From assembly GCF_023701525.1 (NCBI RefSeq), contig NZ_JAMQAW010000024.1:155853-219852 (forward strand): a stretch of DNA of 64,000 nt, given 5' to 3'. Of this stretch, positions 34,598-43,140 are shown one piece after another (positions within the stretch are counted from its first letter, which is position 1; each line of letters begins with the position of its first letter). A program made the position numbers and the translations under genes. The notes below the pieces were generated by a model that saw only the letters and a program-made list of their open reading frames with translations, made no database searches and was not told the DNA's origin. The DNA comes from Streptomyces albipurpureus (GTDB lineage Bacteria > Actinomycetota > Actinomycetes > Streptomycetales > Streptomycetaceae).

Positions 34598-34634
34598 CGT
34601 TCCGGCTCCGGTGACGGAGCTCGAAGGAACGTCA
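34595..34634 (+). other. Long stem-loop overlapping the rpmI stop codon
   Basis: TGACGTTCC (34595-34603, starting in the rpmI stop) pairs with GGAACGTCA (34626-34634); inner GCTCCG (34605-34610) pairs with CGGAGC (34615-34620) around a GTGA loop. It lies 68 bp before rplT. In E. coli, L20 acts on structures of this operon, so a role in L20 feedback is conceivable; it could also be a processing site. Confidence 0.5.
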
Positions 34635-34701
34635 GGACCGGGACCCAATCGAATTCGGGTCGTGTGACGACAACCACGGCCCCGCTACAAGGAGTTAACA
34701 A

Positions 34702-35088
34702 GTGGCACGCGTCAAGCGGGCAGTCAACGCCCACAAGAAGCGCCGGGCAATCCTGGAGCAGGCCAGCGGCTACCGCGGTCAGCGTTCGCGCCTCTACCGC
34801 AAGGCCAAGGAGCAGGTCACCCACTCCCTGGTCTACAACTACAACGACCGCAAGAAGCGCAAGGGCGACTTCCGTCAGCTGTGGATCCAGCGGATCAACG
34901 CCGCTGCCCGCCAGAACGGCATGACCTACAACCGCCTCATCCAGGGTCTGAAGGCCGCCAACATTGAGGTGGACCGTAAGATCCTCGCCGAGCTCGCCGT
35001 CAACGACGCCAACGCATTCGCGGCGCTCGTTGAGGTGGCGCAGAAGGCCCTCCCGGCCGACGTCAACGCGCCGAAGGCCGCCGCCTGA
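34702..35088 (+). CDS. rplT: 50S ribosomal protein L20
   Basis: A 128-residue rRNA-binding assembly protein. The basic N-terminus (ARVKRAVNAHKKRRAILEQA), GYRGQRSRLYRKAKEQV, YNDRKKRKGDFRQLWIQRIN and the globular C-terminal half (YNRLIQGLKAANIEVDRK) are all typical. The GTG start at 34702 follows AAGGAG. In other bacteria free L20 represses this operon, which makes the structured infC leader and the inter-gene stem-loop candidate targets. Confidence 0.98.
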   Translation: MARVKRAVNAHKKRRAILEQASGYRGQRSRLYRKAKEQVTHSLVYNYNDRKKRKGDFRQLWIQRINAAARQNGMTYNRLIQGLKAANIEVDRKILAELAVNDANAFAALVEVAQKALPADVNAPKAAA

Positions 35089-35111
35089 GCGGTGCGTCCG
35101 GACTGATGTCC

Positions 35112-35144
35112 CGGACCCGTAGGCCCTTGTGGCCTACGGGTCCG
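35112..35144 (+). terminator. Terminator of the infC-rpmI-rplT operon
   Basis: Perfect 14-bp arms CGGACCCGTAGGCC (35112-35125) and GGCCTACGGGTCCG (35131-35144) with a CTTGT loop, starting 24 bp after the rplT stop. Confidence 0.92.
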
Positions 35145-35171
35145 AGTGCGTTGTGGCCCTGGTCTGCCGCC

Positions 35172-35210
35172 GACACCCGGTGCTGACACTCGGTGCTGAC
35201 ACCCGGTGCC
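35172..35210. repeat. Three 13-bp tandem repeats before the TrmH gene
   Basis: GACACCCGGTGCT repeated at 35172-35184, 35185-35197 (one change) and 35198-35210 (one change). It lies in the 100-bp gap between the rplT terminator and the methyltransferase gene. Each unit contains the small palindrome CACCCGGTG, so it could bind a dimeric protein or be neutral slippage. Confidence 0.75.
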
Positions 35211-35246
35211 GGCATCGCGCCCGACCCCGTACCCGAAAGCGAGTTC

Positions 35247-36083
35247 ATGCCCGCCCCCGAGTTGATCTCCCCTCGCTCCACCCGGGTCGCCGCCGCGCGA
35301 CGGCTCGCGAAGCGGAACTTCCGTGGCAAGGACCGGCTGTTCCTGGCCGAGGGGCCGCAGTCCGTACGGGAAGCGGCCCGGCACCGGGCCGGCGGCCTGG
35401 CCACGCTCAGCGAGCTGTTCACCACGCCGGAAGCAGCCGAGCGGTACGCGGACATCATCAGCGCGGCGTATGACGCCGGTGCCCGGGTGCATCTCGCCGG
35501 CGAAGAAGTGATCACCGACATCTCGACCACCGTCACCCCCCAGGGCATGGTGGGGGTCTGCCGTTTCGTGGACTCCCCGTTCGAGGAGATCGTGCGGACC
35601 CGACCCCGGCTGATCGCCGTTCTGGCGCAGGTGCGCGACCCCGGCAACGCCGGCACCGTGCTCCGCTGCGCCGACGCGGCGGGGGCCGACGCCGTCGTCT
35701 TCACCGACGCCTCAGTCGACCTGTACAACCCCAAAGCGGTGCGTGCCTCCGTCGGCTCCCACTTCCATCTGCCGGTGGCGGTCGGCGTCCCCGTCGAGAC
35801 GGCCGTCCAAGGGCTCAAGGACGCCGGTGCCCGGGTGCTGGCCGCCGATGGCGCGGGCGCCGACGATCTCGACGACCAACTCGACGCGGGTGCCATGAGC
35901 GGCCCCACTGCCTGGATCTTCGGCAATGAGGCGTGGGGGCTCCCGGTCGAGATCAGGGACCTCGCGGACGCGGTCGTACGCGTCCCGATCCATGGAAAAG
36001 CAGAAAGTCTGAACCTGGCGACCGCCGCAGCCGTATGCCTCTATGCCTCCGCGCGCGCCCAGCGCGCCGGGGGCGCTCAATGA
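35247..36083 (+). CDS. TrmH/SpoU-family RNA 2'-O-methyltransferase
   Basis: A SAM-dependent SPOUT methyltransferase of 278 residues that modifies a ribose in rRNA or tRNA. The N-terminal substrate-binding domain (RLAKRNFRGKDRLFLAEGPQ) is followed by the knotted catalytic domain with motif 1 LAQVRDPGNAGTVLRCADAA, motif 2 WIFGNEAWGL and motif 3 VRVPIHGKAESLNLATAAAV. All three are intact. ATG at 35247 (MPAPELI) precedes the conserved region. An rRNA methyltransferase of this type after rplT is a conserved actinobacterial arrangement. It is followed on the same strand by the histidine kinase gene. Confidence 0.92.
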   Translation: MPAPELISPRSTRVAAARRLAKRNFRGKDRLFLAEGPQSVREAARHRAGGLATLSELFTTPEAAERYADIISAAYDAGARVHLAGEEVITDISTTVTPQGMVGVCRFVDSPFEEIVRTRPRLIAVLAQVRDPGNAGTVLRCADAAGADAVVFTDASVDLYNPKAVRASVGSHFHLPVAVGVPVETAVQGLKDAGARVLAADGAGADDLDDQLDAGAMSGPTAWIFGNEAWGLPVEIRDLADAVVRVPIHGKAESLNLATAAAVCLYASARAQRAGGAQ

Positions 36084-36198
36084 CCTGCGGTACTCACCTC
36101 CGGGGGAGTGCCGCTCAGGGGCTCCGCACGGTCACGTCCAGCTAGTAGGGTGACGGGCTCGGGGGCCCACTGTGTTGGCGGAGAGGTGGGGTACGGGG

Positions 36199-37320
36199 AT
36201 GACTGTCGGGACGAGCGGGTCCGCGAAGACACACGCACCATTGGTGCGCCCTTCGGACGATCCCGAGGTCTTCGGCATCGACCCCGACGACCTGCCCGAC
36301 GGCCTGGTCGTCGCCGACGAGAGCGGCCGGGTGATCTGCTTCAACAAGGCCGCCGTGCGGATCACCGCCGTCGCCCAGGCCGACGCCCTGGGGCATTCCC
36401 TGGACATCGCGCTACCGCTGGAGGACCTCAAGGGCCGCCGCTGGTGGACGCTGACCAACCCCTACGGCGGTCTCGCCACCCGGGTGGGCCAGCCGGAGCG
36501 CAATCTGCTGCTGCCCGGCGGCCGTGAGGTCCTTGTCTCCGCCCGTTATGTACGTGCCTTTCCCACCGGGCCCGTCAACCGGCTGGTGATCAGCCTGCGG
36601 GGCACCGAGGCCCGCCGTCGTACCGAACGCAGCCATGCCGAGTTGATCGCCACGGTCGCCCATGAGCTGCGCTCCCCGCTGACCTCCGTCAAGGGGTTCA
36701 CCGCGACCCTGCTGGCCAAGTGGGAACGGTTCACCGACGACCAGAAGCGGCTGATGCTGGAAACGGTCGACGCCGACGCCAACCGGGTGACCCGGCTGAT
36801 CGCCGAACTGCTCGACATCTCCCGTATCGACTCCGGACGGCTGGAGGTGCGCCGTCAGCCGGTCGATGCGGCGGCCGCCGTCGAACGCCATGTCCAGGCC
36901 CACATAGCCAGCGGCCAGAGCCCCAACCGCTTCTTCGTCCGGATCGGCCATGAACTGCCCGATCTCTGGGCCGACCCCGACAAGATCGACCAGGTGCTCG
37001 GCAACCTGCTGGAAAACGCGGTGCGCCACGGCGCGGGAACCGTCACCATTGAGGTGGCGCCGGCATCGGCGAAGGACGACGAGAAGGGTACGGCCGTCAC
37101 CGTGAGCGACGAAGGCCCCGGCATCCCCGAGGAGTCGATGGGCCGTGTCTTCACCCGCTTCTGGCGGGGGAGCAAGCGCGGCGGTACGGGCCTTGGGCTC
37201 TACATCGTCAAGGGCATCGTCGAGGCTCACGGCGGCACGATCACCGTCGGCCGGGGGCCGGGCGGTGGCGCCGAGTTCCGATTTATCCTGCCCGTCGGCG
37301 CCCCGGCCTATCTGACCTGA
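36199..37320 (+). CDS. PAS-domain sensor histidine kinase
   Basis: A 373-residue soluble histidine kinase. A PAS domain (residues about 28-135; LPDGLVVADESGRVICFNKA) precedes the dimerisation helix with phospho-acceptor His155 in VAHELRSPLTSVKGF. The ATPase part has the N box LGNLLENAVRHG, G1 SDEGPGIPEESM, F box FTRFWRGSK and G2 GGTGLGLYIVKGI. No membrane segment is visible, so it senses a cytosolic signal. ATG at 36199 is favoured over GTG 36172 because the G-rich ribosome site lies between them. No response regulator gene adjoins it, so its partner is elsewhere. Confidence 0.9.
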   Translation: MTVGTSGSAKTHAPLVRPSDDPEVFGIDPDDLPDGLVVADESGRVICFNKAAVRITAVAQADALGHSLDIALPLEDLKGRRWWTLTNPYGGLATRVGQPERNLLLPGGREVLVSARYVRAFPTGPVNRLVISLRGTEARRRTERSHAELIATVAHELRSPLTSVKGFTATLLAKWERFTDDQKRLMLETVDADANRVTRLIAELLDISRIDSGRLEVRRQPVDAAAAVERHVQAHIASGQSPNRFFVRIGHELPDLWADPDKIDQVLGNLLENAVRHGAGTVTIEVAPASAKDDEKGTAVTVSDEGPGIPEESMGRVFTRFWRGSKRGGTGLGLYIVKGIVEAHGGTITVGRGPGGGAEFRFILPVGAPAYLT

Positions 37321-37502
37321 GCCGCCCACGGGCCTATCGAGAGTGACCGGGCACCCGGTCTCCGGCTTCGGTCACACGAGCCCTGGAGCGGTCCCCCGGA
37401 ACAGCAAGCGTCCGCGACCTTTAGACTCGACCCTTGGCACGTTTACGTCCCAGTCGTCGAGTGGGGGCCGCGGCCACCAGCCAATCGGAAACACGGGAAG
37501 AG

Positions 37503-38642
37503 ATGTCGGCACCCAACAAGTCCTATGACCCTGTCGAGGTCGAGGCACTGAAACCGGAAGTCATCGAGCGCATGCGGGACGAGGCGCTCGCCGCCTTCGC
37601 CACCGCCGGCGACCTCGACGCACTCGCCCACGCGAAGGTCGCGCACACCGGCGGCACCTCGCCGCTCGCGCTCGCCAACCGTGAGATCGGCGCACTGCCG
37701 CCGCAGGCGAAGGCCGAGGCGGGAAAGCGCGTGGGCCAGGCCCGCGGTGCGGTCAGCAAGGCGCTCGCCGCCCGCCAGGTCGAGCTGGAGATCGAGCGTG
37801 ACGCCCGGGTACTGGTCGAGGAGGCGGTCGATGTCACCCTGCCCTACGACCGGGTCCCGGCCGGTGCGCGGCATCCGCTGACCACCTTGTCCGAGCGCAT
37901 CGAGGACGTCTTCGTGGCCATGGGCTACGAGGTCGCCGAGGGGCCCGAGGCCGAGGCGGAGTGGTTCAACTTCGACGCCCTGAACATCGGCCCCGATCAC
38001 CCCGCGCGCGGTGAGGCGGACACCTTCTTCGTCGAGGGCGCGCACTCACCACGGGCCGGCGGGAGCACCGGCTCCGGCGTGGTGCTGCGCACCCACACCT
38101 CACCCGTCCAGATCCGTTCGCTGCTCGATCGCGAACCCCCCGTCTATGTGATCTGCCCGGGCCGGGTGTACCGCACCGATGAGCTCGACGCGACCCACAC
38201 CCCCGTCTTCCACCAGGTCGAGCTGCTCGCCATTGACGAGGGCCTGACCATGGCCGACCTCAAGGGCACCTTGGACCACATGGTCCAGGAGCTCTTCGGC
38301 GGCGAGGGCATGAAGACCCGGCTGCGGCCGAACTTCTTCCCCTTCACCGAGCCTTCCGCCGAGATGGACATGGTGTGCTACGTCTGCCGTGGCGAGTCGG
38401 TCGGCAACCCGGACCGCCCCTGCCGCACCTGCTCGAGCGAGGGCTGGATCGAGCTGGGCGGATGCGGGATGGTCAATCCGAAGGTGCTGGTCGCCTGCGG
38501 TGTCGACCCGGAGAAGTACAGCGGATTCGCCTTCGGGTTCGGCATCGAACGGATGCTGATGTTCCGCCACAACGTCGAGGACATGCGAGACATGGTCGAG
38601 GGTGACGTCCGGTTCACTCGGCCGTTCGGGATGGAGATCTGA
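37503..38642 (+). CDS. pheS: Phenylalanyl-tRNA synthetase alpha subunit
   Basis: The catalytic subunit of the alpha2beta2 enzyme that charges tRNA-Phe. The N-terminal coiled coil (about residues 1-105) is followed by the class II core: motif 1 region HPLTTLSERIEDVFVAMGYE, motif 2 HTSPVQIRSL and RVYRTDELDATHTPVFHQVE, and motif 3 GFAFGFGIERMLMFRH. An insertion with four cysteines (CYVCRGE, CRTCSSEG) could bind zinc. 379 residues from ATG 37503. The stop TGA overlaps the pheT ATG by one nucleotide. A TAGACT -10-like element lies about 75 bp upstream. I see no T-box or Phe-rich leader peptide in the 182-bp gap after the kinase gene. Confidence 0.97.
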   Translation: MSAPNKSYDPVEVEALKPEVIERMRDEALAAFATAGDLDALAHAKVAHTGGTSPLALANREIGALPPQAKAEAGKRVGQARGAVSKALAARQVELEIERDARVLVEEAVDVTLPYDRVPAGARHPLTTLSERIEDVFVAMGYEVAEGPEAEAEWFNFDALNIGPDHPARGEADTFFVEGAHSPRAGGSTGSGVVLRTHTSPVQIRSLLDREPPVYVICPGRVYRTDELDATHTPVFHQVELLAIDEGLTMADLKGTLDHMVQELFGGEGMKTRLRPNFFPFTEPSAEMDMVCYVCRGESVGNPDRPCRTCSSEGWIELGGCGMVNPKVLVACGVDPEKYSGFAFGFGIERMLMFRHNVEDMRDMVEGDVRFTRPFGMEI

Positions 38643-41179
38643 TGCGGGTCCCGCTTTCCTGGTTGCGGGAGTACGTCGACCTGCCGGCGACGGCGACCGG
38701 CCGGGACGTTCAGTCGAAGCTCGTCGCGGCCGGCCTGGAGGTCGAGTCCGTCGAACAGCTCGGCGCCGGCCTCACCGGTCCGCTGGTGGTCGGCCAGGTC
38801 CGTGCCATCGAGGAACTGACCGAGTTCAAGAAGCCCATCCGCCACTGCCTGGTGGATGTGGGCCAGGCCAACACGACGGGCGAACTGCAGGAGATCATCT
38901 GCGGTGCCCGCAACTTCGCGGTCGGCGACAAGGTCGTCGTCGCCCTCCCCGGTGCCGTGCTGCCCGGCGACTTCCAGATCGCCGAGCGCAAGACGTACGG
39001 CCGGATGTCCCGCGGCATGATCTGCTCCGGCGACGAACTCGGCATGGGCGACGACGGTACGAACGGCATCATCGTCCTGCCGCCCGAGTACGAGCCCGGC
39101 ATCGACGCCGTCGAACTGCTGGAGCTGTACGACGAGGTCCTCGACATCGCCGTCACCCCCGACCGCGGCTACTGCCTCTCCATGCGGGGCGTCGCTCGCG
39201 AAGCCGCCATCGGCTACGGGCTGGCGCTGCGTGACCCGGCACTGCTCGATGTGCCGGGACCCAACTCGTACGGCTACCCGGTCAAGGTCGCCGACCCGGT
39301 CGGCTGTGACCGCTTCACCGCGCGTACCGTCACCGGACTCAACCCCGACGCACGCTCACCGATCTGGCTGAAGCGTCGCCTGCAGAAGGCGGGGATGCGT
39401 CCGATCTCGCTCGCCGTCGACATCACCAACTACGTGATGTTGGAGCTGGGGCAGCCGCTGCACGCCTACGATCGCTCCCTGGTCGAGGGGACCATCGGAG
39501 TCCGCCGCGCCGAGGCCGGCGAGAAGCTCACCACCCTCGATGGAGTCCATCGCGTCCTGGACGCCGATGACCTCGTGATCGTCGATGACCGCGGGCCGAT
39601 CGGCCTCGCGGGAGTCATGGGCGGCGCCAACACCGAGATCGCCGACCACGCCGAGACCGTGGACGAAACGCTGGGCGGCGACACCCGGCACACCACCGAC
39701 GTCGTGATCGAGGCGGCGCACTTCGACCCGGTCGCCATCGCCCGCACCGCCCGCCGCCACAAGCTCTCATCCGAGGCCTCGCGGCGCTTCGAACGCGGAG
39801 TGGACCCACAGGCCGGAGCCGCCGCCGCACAGCGCACCGTCGATCTGCTGGTGCTGCTGGCCGCCGGCACCGCCGAAGCCGGCGTCACCCAGGTCATCTC
39901 CCCCTCGGCGCCACGCACGGTCTCCATGCGCGCCGACCACCCCGACCGGGTGGCGGGCATGGAGTACGGGCGCGAGATCGTCGTACGCCGGCTGCAGGAG
40001 GTCGGCTGCGATGTCTACGGCCAGGACGAACTGGTCGTCACCATCCCCTCCTGGCGTCCCGACCTCGCCGCGCCCAACGACCTCGCCGAAGAGGTCATCC
40101 GGCTCCAGGGGTACGAGAACCTGCCCTCCACCCTCCCGAGGCCGACATCCGGCCGTGGGCTCACCGACCGTCAGCGGCTGCACCGCCGCATCGGCCGGGT
40201 GCTCGCCGGAGCCGGCTATGTGGAGGCGCTGAACTACCCGTTCATCGGGGCGGCGGTCCTCGACCAGCTCGACCTCCCCGCCGACGACCCGGCGCGCCGG
40301 TTGGTGAGGCTGGTCAACCCGCTCTCCGACGAAGAGCCCGCGCTGCGCACCACACTGCTGCCCGGACTGCTCGGCGCGCTCCGTCGCAACGACGGCCGCG
40401 GTAGCCACGATCTGGCCCTGTTCGAGACGGGTCTGGTCTTCCACCCCACGCCCGAGCCGCGGACGGCCGGTGCGCTGCCCGTGGACCGCAGGCCCACCGA
40501 TGCGGAGATCGCCGCACTGGACGCCGCACTGCCCCTGCAGCCGCGGCACGCAGCCGTGGTGCTGGCCGGCGCCCGCGAGCAGGCCGGCTGGTGGGGCAAG
40601 GGACATCCGGCCCACTGGGCGGACGCCGTACAGGCCGCCCGGCTGCTCGCCCAGGAGGCGGGCACCGAACTGGTGGCCGAGCAGGCGCAGTACGGGCCCT
40701 GGCACCCGGGCCGGTGCGCCCAGCTGTCCGTCTCCATCGACGGGGTGAAGACCTCCATCGGCCACGCGGGCGAGCTTCACCCCCGGGTGGTCAAGGCGTT
40801 GGGGCTGCCCGCCCGTACCTGCGCCATGGAGCTCGATCTGGACCTGCTGGAGCGGGCTGGCGAAGGGGTGCTCACCGCACCTCGGATCTCCACCTTCCCG
40901 GTGGCCACCCAGGACGTCGCACTCGTCGTCGACCAGGGCGTCCCGGCCGCGGCCGTGGAGCACTTCCTCACCCTTGGCGCTGGCGAACTGCTGGAGTCCA
41001 TCCGGCTCTTCGACGTCTACACCGGCGACCAGATCGACGCGGGCAAGAAGTCGCTGGCGTACGCGCTGCGGTTCCGCGCGCCGGATCGCACCCTGACGGT
41101 CGATGAGGCGTCGGCCGCGCGCGACACCGCGGTGGCGAGCGCCGCCGAGCACACCGGAGCGGTGCTCCGGGGGGCCTGA
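38642..41179 (+). CDS. pheT: Phenylalanyl-tRNA synthetase beta subunit
   Basis: 845 residues, normal for the large beta subunit, which does tRNA binding and editing. Domains in order: N-terminal strand (RVPLSWLREYVDLPATAT), EMAP-like OB tRNA-binding domain (residues about 40-150; CGARNFAVGDKVVVALPGA), B3/B4 editing domain (about 210-390; LAVDITNYVMLELGQPLHAY and SSEASRRFERGVD), B5 domain (about 410-480), catalytic-like core (RPDLAAPNDLAEEVIRLQGY) and the C-terminal FDX-ACB anticodon-binding domain (about 750-845; PRISTFPVATQDVALVVDQG). Start is coupled to the pheS stop (TGATG). A strong hairpin follows the gene. Confidence 0.97.
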   Translation: MRVPLSWLREYVDLPATATGRDVQSKLVAAGLEVESVEQLGAGLTGPLVVGQVRAIEELTEFKKPIRHCLVDVGQANTTGELQEIICGARNFAVGDKVVVALPGAVLPGDFQIAERKTYGRMSRGMICSGDELGMGDDGTNGIIVLPPEYEPGIDAVELLELYDEVLDIAVTPDRGYCLSMRGVAREAAIGYGLALRDPALLDVPGPNSYGYPVKVADPVGCDRFTARTVTGLNPDARSPIWLKRRLQKAGMRPISLAVDITNYVMLELGQPLHAYDRSLVEGTIGVRRAEAGEKLTTLDGVHRVLDADDLVIVDDRGPIGLAGVMGGANTEIADHAETVDETLGGDTRHTTDVVIEAAHFDPVAIARTARRHKLSSEASRRFERGVDPQAGAAAAQRTVDLLVLLAAGTAEAGVTQVISPSAPRTVSMRADHPDRVAGMEYGREIVVRRLQEVGCDVYGQDELVVTIPSWRPDLAAPNDLAEEVIRLQGYENLPSTLPRPTSGRGLTDRQRLHRRIGRVLAGAGYVEALNYPFIGAAVLDQLDLPADDPARRLVRLVNPLSDEEPALRTTLLPGLLGALRRNDGRGSHDLALFETGLVFHPTPEPRTAGALPVDRRPTDAEIAALDAALPLQPRHAAVVLAGAREQAGWWGKGHPAHWADAVQAARLLAQEAGTELVAEQAQYGPWHPGRCAQLSVSIDGVKTSIGHAGELHPRVVKALGLPARTCAMELDLDLLERAGEGVLTAPRISTFPVATQDVALVVDQGVPAAAVEHFLTLGAGELLESIRLFDVYTGDQIDAGKKSLAYALRFRAPDRTLTVDEASAARDTAVASAAEHTGAVLRGA

Positions 41180-41195
41180 CCGCTGTATCACCCGA

Positions 41196-41231
41196 CGAGG
41201 GGCGCATCCGGCCAACCGGGTGCGCCCCTCG
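41196..41231 (+). terminator. Terminator after pheST
   Basis: 16-bp arms (41196-41211 and 41216-41231) with one T-G wobble and a CCAA loop, beginning 16 bp after the pheT stop. Confidence 0.92.
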
Positions 41232-41835
41232 CTCCTGTCGATGTGAAACACCCTGGCCTCACTCATTTGGGTGAGAACGAAGGGCGCGGTTCTCCGCGTT
41301 CCCGCCGTTCCGCGACGATCGACGGAATCACCGGTCAGTCAGACGGCCGGTGGGATCGTCCCGGCCGTTCGTGCGGCGAGTGCGCCGAACCGGTCCTTCC
41401 GAGGGGACCATCGACATGATCCGCAGCAGGTCTCTGCCTCTTCTTCCGGCCGTGCGCCGGGGGAGCGCGGCCACGACCGCCGAACCGGCCGTGCGCCGAC
41501 GGTTCTGGTGGTCGACCAGAGGGAAACCGATGGACTCCGGTCAGCCTTCGGGCGGTTTACGTCCCCCAACGGTCGAGATCGCCACCGGTGCACGGCCCAG
41601 CGCCGGCCGGCCGGCGAGGAGACTCACCGGCCTGCGATGGCTCACCCCGAAGCGGTGGGCCCGGGGCGGACGGGGAAGCGTGCTCCGGGTCCGGCAGGCC
41701 CCACCGCTGGTGCCCCACGGCTCTGATCAAACGCCGACACCGAGGGGCAACCGCGGTTGGGCTCCCCGCCGGGGCTCTGCCGCGGGGAGGGGGACCACCC
41801 GGGCCGGTGGACGCGTCCAGGCCCGACGCGTACGG
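41232..41835. other. Long 5' region before the SpoIIE phosphatase, possible coding extension
   Basis: About 600 bp between the pheT terminator and the safest start of the phosphatase. The phosphatase frame is open back to 41350, with candidate starts at 41416 (ATG after GAGGGG) and 41680 (GTG after GGGGAAGC). The translated region is Arg/Pro/Gly-rich with average, not coding-like, third-position GC, and contains a TTA codon at 41557. A dyad CTCAC-N8-GTGAG lies near 41255-41273. I treat it as probable untranslated or promoter region, but an N-terminal extension is possible. Confidence 0.45.
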
Positions 41836-42855
41836 ATGCGGCGCATGCTCCCGCTGGGAGTCCCCATCGCCTGTGGCGCCGCCGCGCTGCTCTGGCGGGT
41901 GGTGCCGCCGAGCCACCCCGAGAGTCTGAGTGAACGCTTCGTCGAAGGGTCCCTTCTGGCCACCGTGGGTGCGGGGCTCGTGCTCGGGGTCCGTTGTGAA
42001 CTGGGCCATGAGCTGGGGCGGGTGCGGGCGGTCGCCCATGCGGCGCAGCGCGTTCTGCTGCGCCCACTGCCCGCCCGCCTCGATGGGCTGATGATCGCCG
42101 CGGGACAGCTCTCCGCCACCCGTGACGCGGCCATTGGCGGCGATCTCTATGAGGCGGTGGCGACGCCGTACGGCGTACGGATCGTCATGGGCGATGTCCG
42201 TGGTCATGGACTTCCCGCGATCGACGCGGTCGCCGTGGTGCTGGGCAGCTTCCGGGAAGCCGCGCACGACGAACCCGAACTCGCCGGCGTACTACGGCGG
42301 TTGGATCGATCCGTACAGCGCTACCTGAGAGAACGCGCCCGGGACGGCGCCTTCGCGGGGGAGCCGGACGCACAGTCGGCGGAGGAGTTCGTCACCGTAC
42401 TGCTGTTGGAGATCGGCACGGACGGCAGTCTGTCGACGCTCAACTGCGGTCATCCATGGCCCTATCGACTAGGCGAGGGGGTGCGGCAACTGGCGTATGA
42501 CGAGCCGCTGCCTCCGCTGGGGCTCTTTCCGCTCCCCGCCGAGTTGCCGCTGTACCGGGCAGAGCGGCTGCTGCCCGGCGAAGCGTTGTTCCTCCACACG
42601 GACGGTGCGGCCGAGGCGCGGAACGCCGATGGGGACTTCTTCGCGCTGGAGGCGTTCTTGACCCGGATGAACCTCGACGGGCCGCTCGCGCCCGCCGCCG
42701 TGGTCGCATCCGTCCATGGGGAGCTGCTGCGGCACACCGGTGGACGGATCGCCGACGATGTGGCGCTGCTGGTCCTGCGCAGTGATCGCCCACGGGTGTC
42801 GGCGCAGTATGGGGAAGAACCGCGCCGCCCCCGTAGAGAGCCCTCCAACCACTAG
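41836..42855 (+). CDS. SpoIIE/PP2C-type serine phosphatase with N-terminal membrane segments
   Basis: A 339-residue PPM-family phosphatase, the type that dephosphorylates anti-anti-sigma factors. Two hydrophobic segments (LPLGVPIACGAAALLW and LLATVGAGLVLGV) anchor it to the membrane. The catalytic domain follows, with metal-binding aspartates in AAIGGDLYEAV and MGDVRGHGL, then ADD near the end (GRIADDVALLVL) and FLHTDGAAEARNADGDFF. The start at 41836 is conservative; the frame is open upstream to 41350 and would then include a TTA (bldA-dependent) codon. The partner anti-sigma or STAS proteins are not in this window. Confidence 0.82.
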   Translation: MRRMLPLGVPIACGAAALLWRVVPPSHPESLSERFVEGSLLATVGAGLVLGVRCELGHELGRVRAVAHAAQRVLLRPLPARLDGLMIAAGQLSATRDAAIGGDLYEAVATPYGVRIVMGDVRGHGLPAIDAVAVVLGSFREAAHDEPELAGVLRRLDRSVQRYLRERARDGAFAGEPDAQSAEEFVTVLLLEIGTDGSLSTLNCGHPWPYRLGEGVRQLAYDEPLPPLGLFPLPAELPLYRAERLLPGEALFLHTDGAAEARNADGDFFALEAFLTRMNLDGPLAPAAVVASVHGELLRHTGGRIADDVALLVLRSDRPRVSAQYGEEPRRPRREPSNH

Positions 42856-43078
42856 CCGACGCCCCCAGGGCACTGATCGTCGACTACCGGTACGGCCGGC
42901 GTCGTCCGCCCTGCCGCGGAGTGTCGGGCAGACCGGCAGGGCAGACGACGCCAACGAGAACCACCGCACTGTACGAGGGGGAGCCCGGTGGTCCGGCCGC
43001 CTCCAGGAGAGGCAACTCAGTCAACAACCGCACCGGGCGGTCCGGCAGAGTGCACGCACCACCGGTCGGGGCATTCCG

Positions 43079-43095
43079 TTCACACCCCGTGTGAA
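43079..43095. promoter_or_regulatory. Perfect palindrome upstream of the NsdA-like gene
   Basis: TTCACAC-CCC-GTGTGAA has 7-bp perfect arms and a 3-nt centre, 45 bp before the start at 43141. AT-rich arms in GC-rich DNA and the position make an operator likely, possibly autoregulatory. A TACCCT -10-like element lies at 43108-43113. The rest of the 285-bp gap after the phosphatase gene shows nothing else. Confidence 0.6.
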
Positions 43096-43140
43096 TCGCC
43101 CGTCCACTACCCTGAGCGCACTCAGCCTCCGGAGGGGTCC

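Noticed and set aside
37321..37502. T-box riboswitch or Phe-codon leader peptide before pheS
   Set aside because: No T-box consensus (TGGNACCGCG-type) and no Phe-rich small frame are visible in the gap.
42988..43140. Longer N-terminus for the NsdA-like gene
   Set aside because: It would translate through the perfect palindrome. GGAGGGG directly before ATG 43141 and the family N-terminus support the short form.
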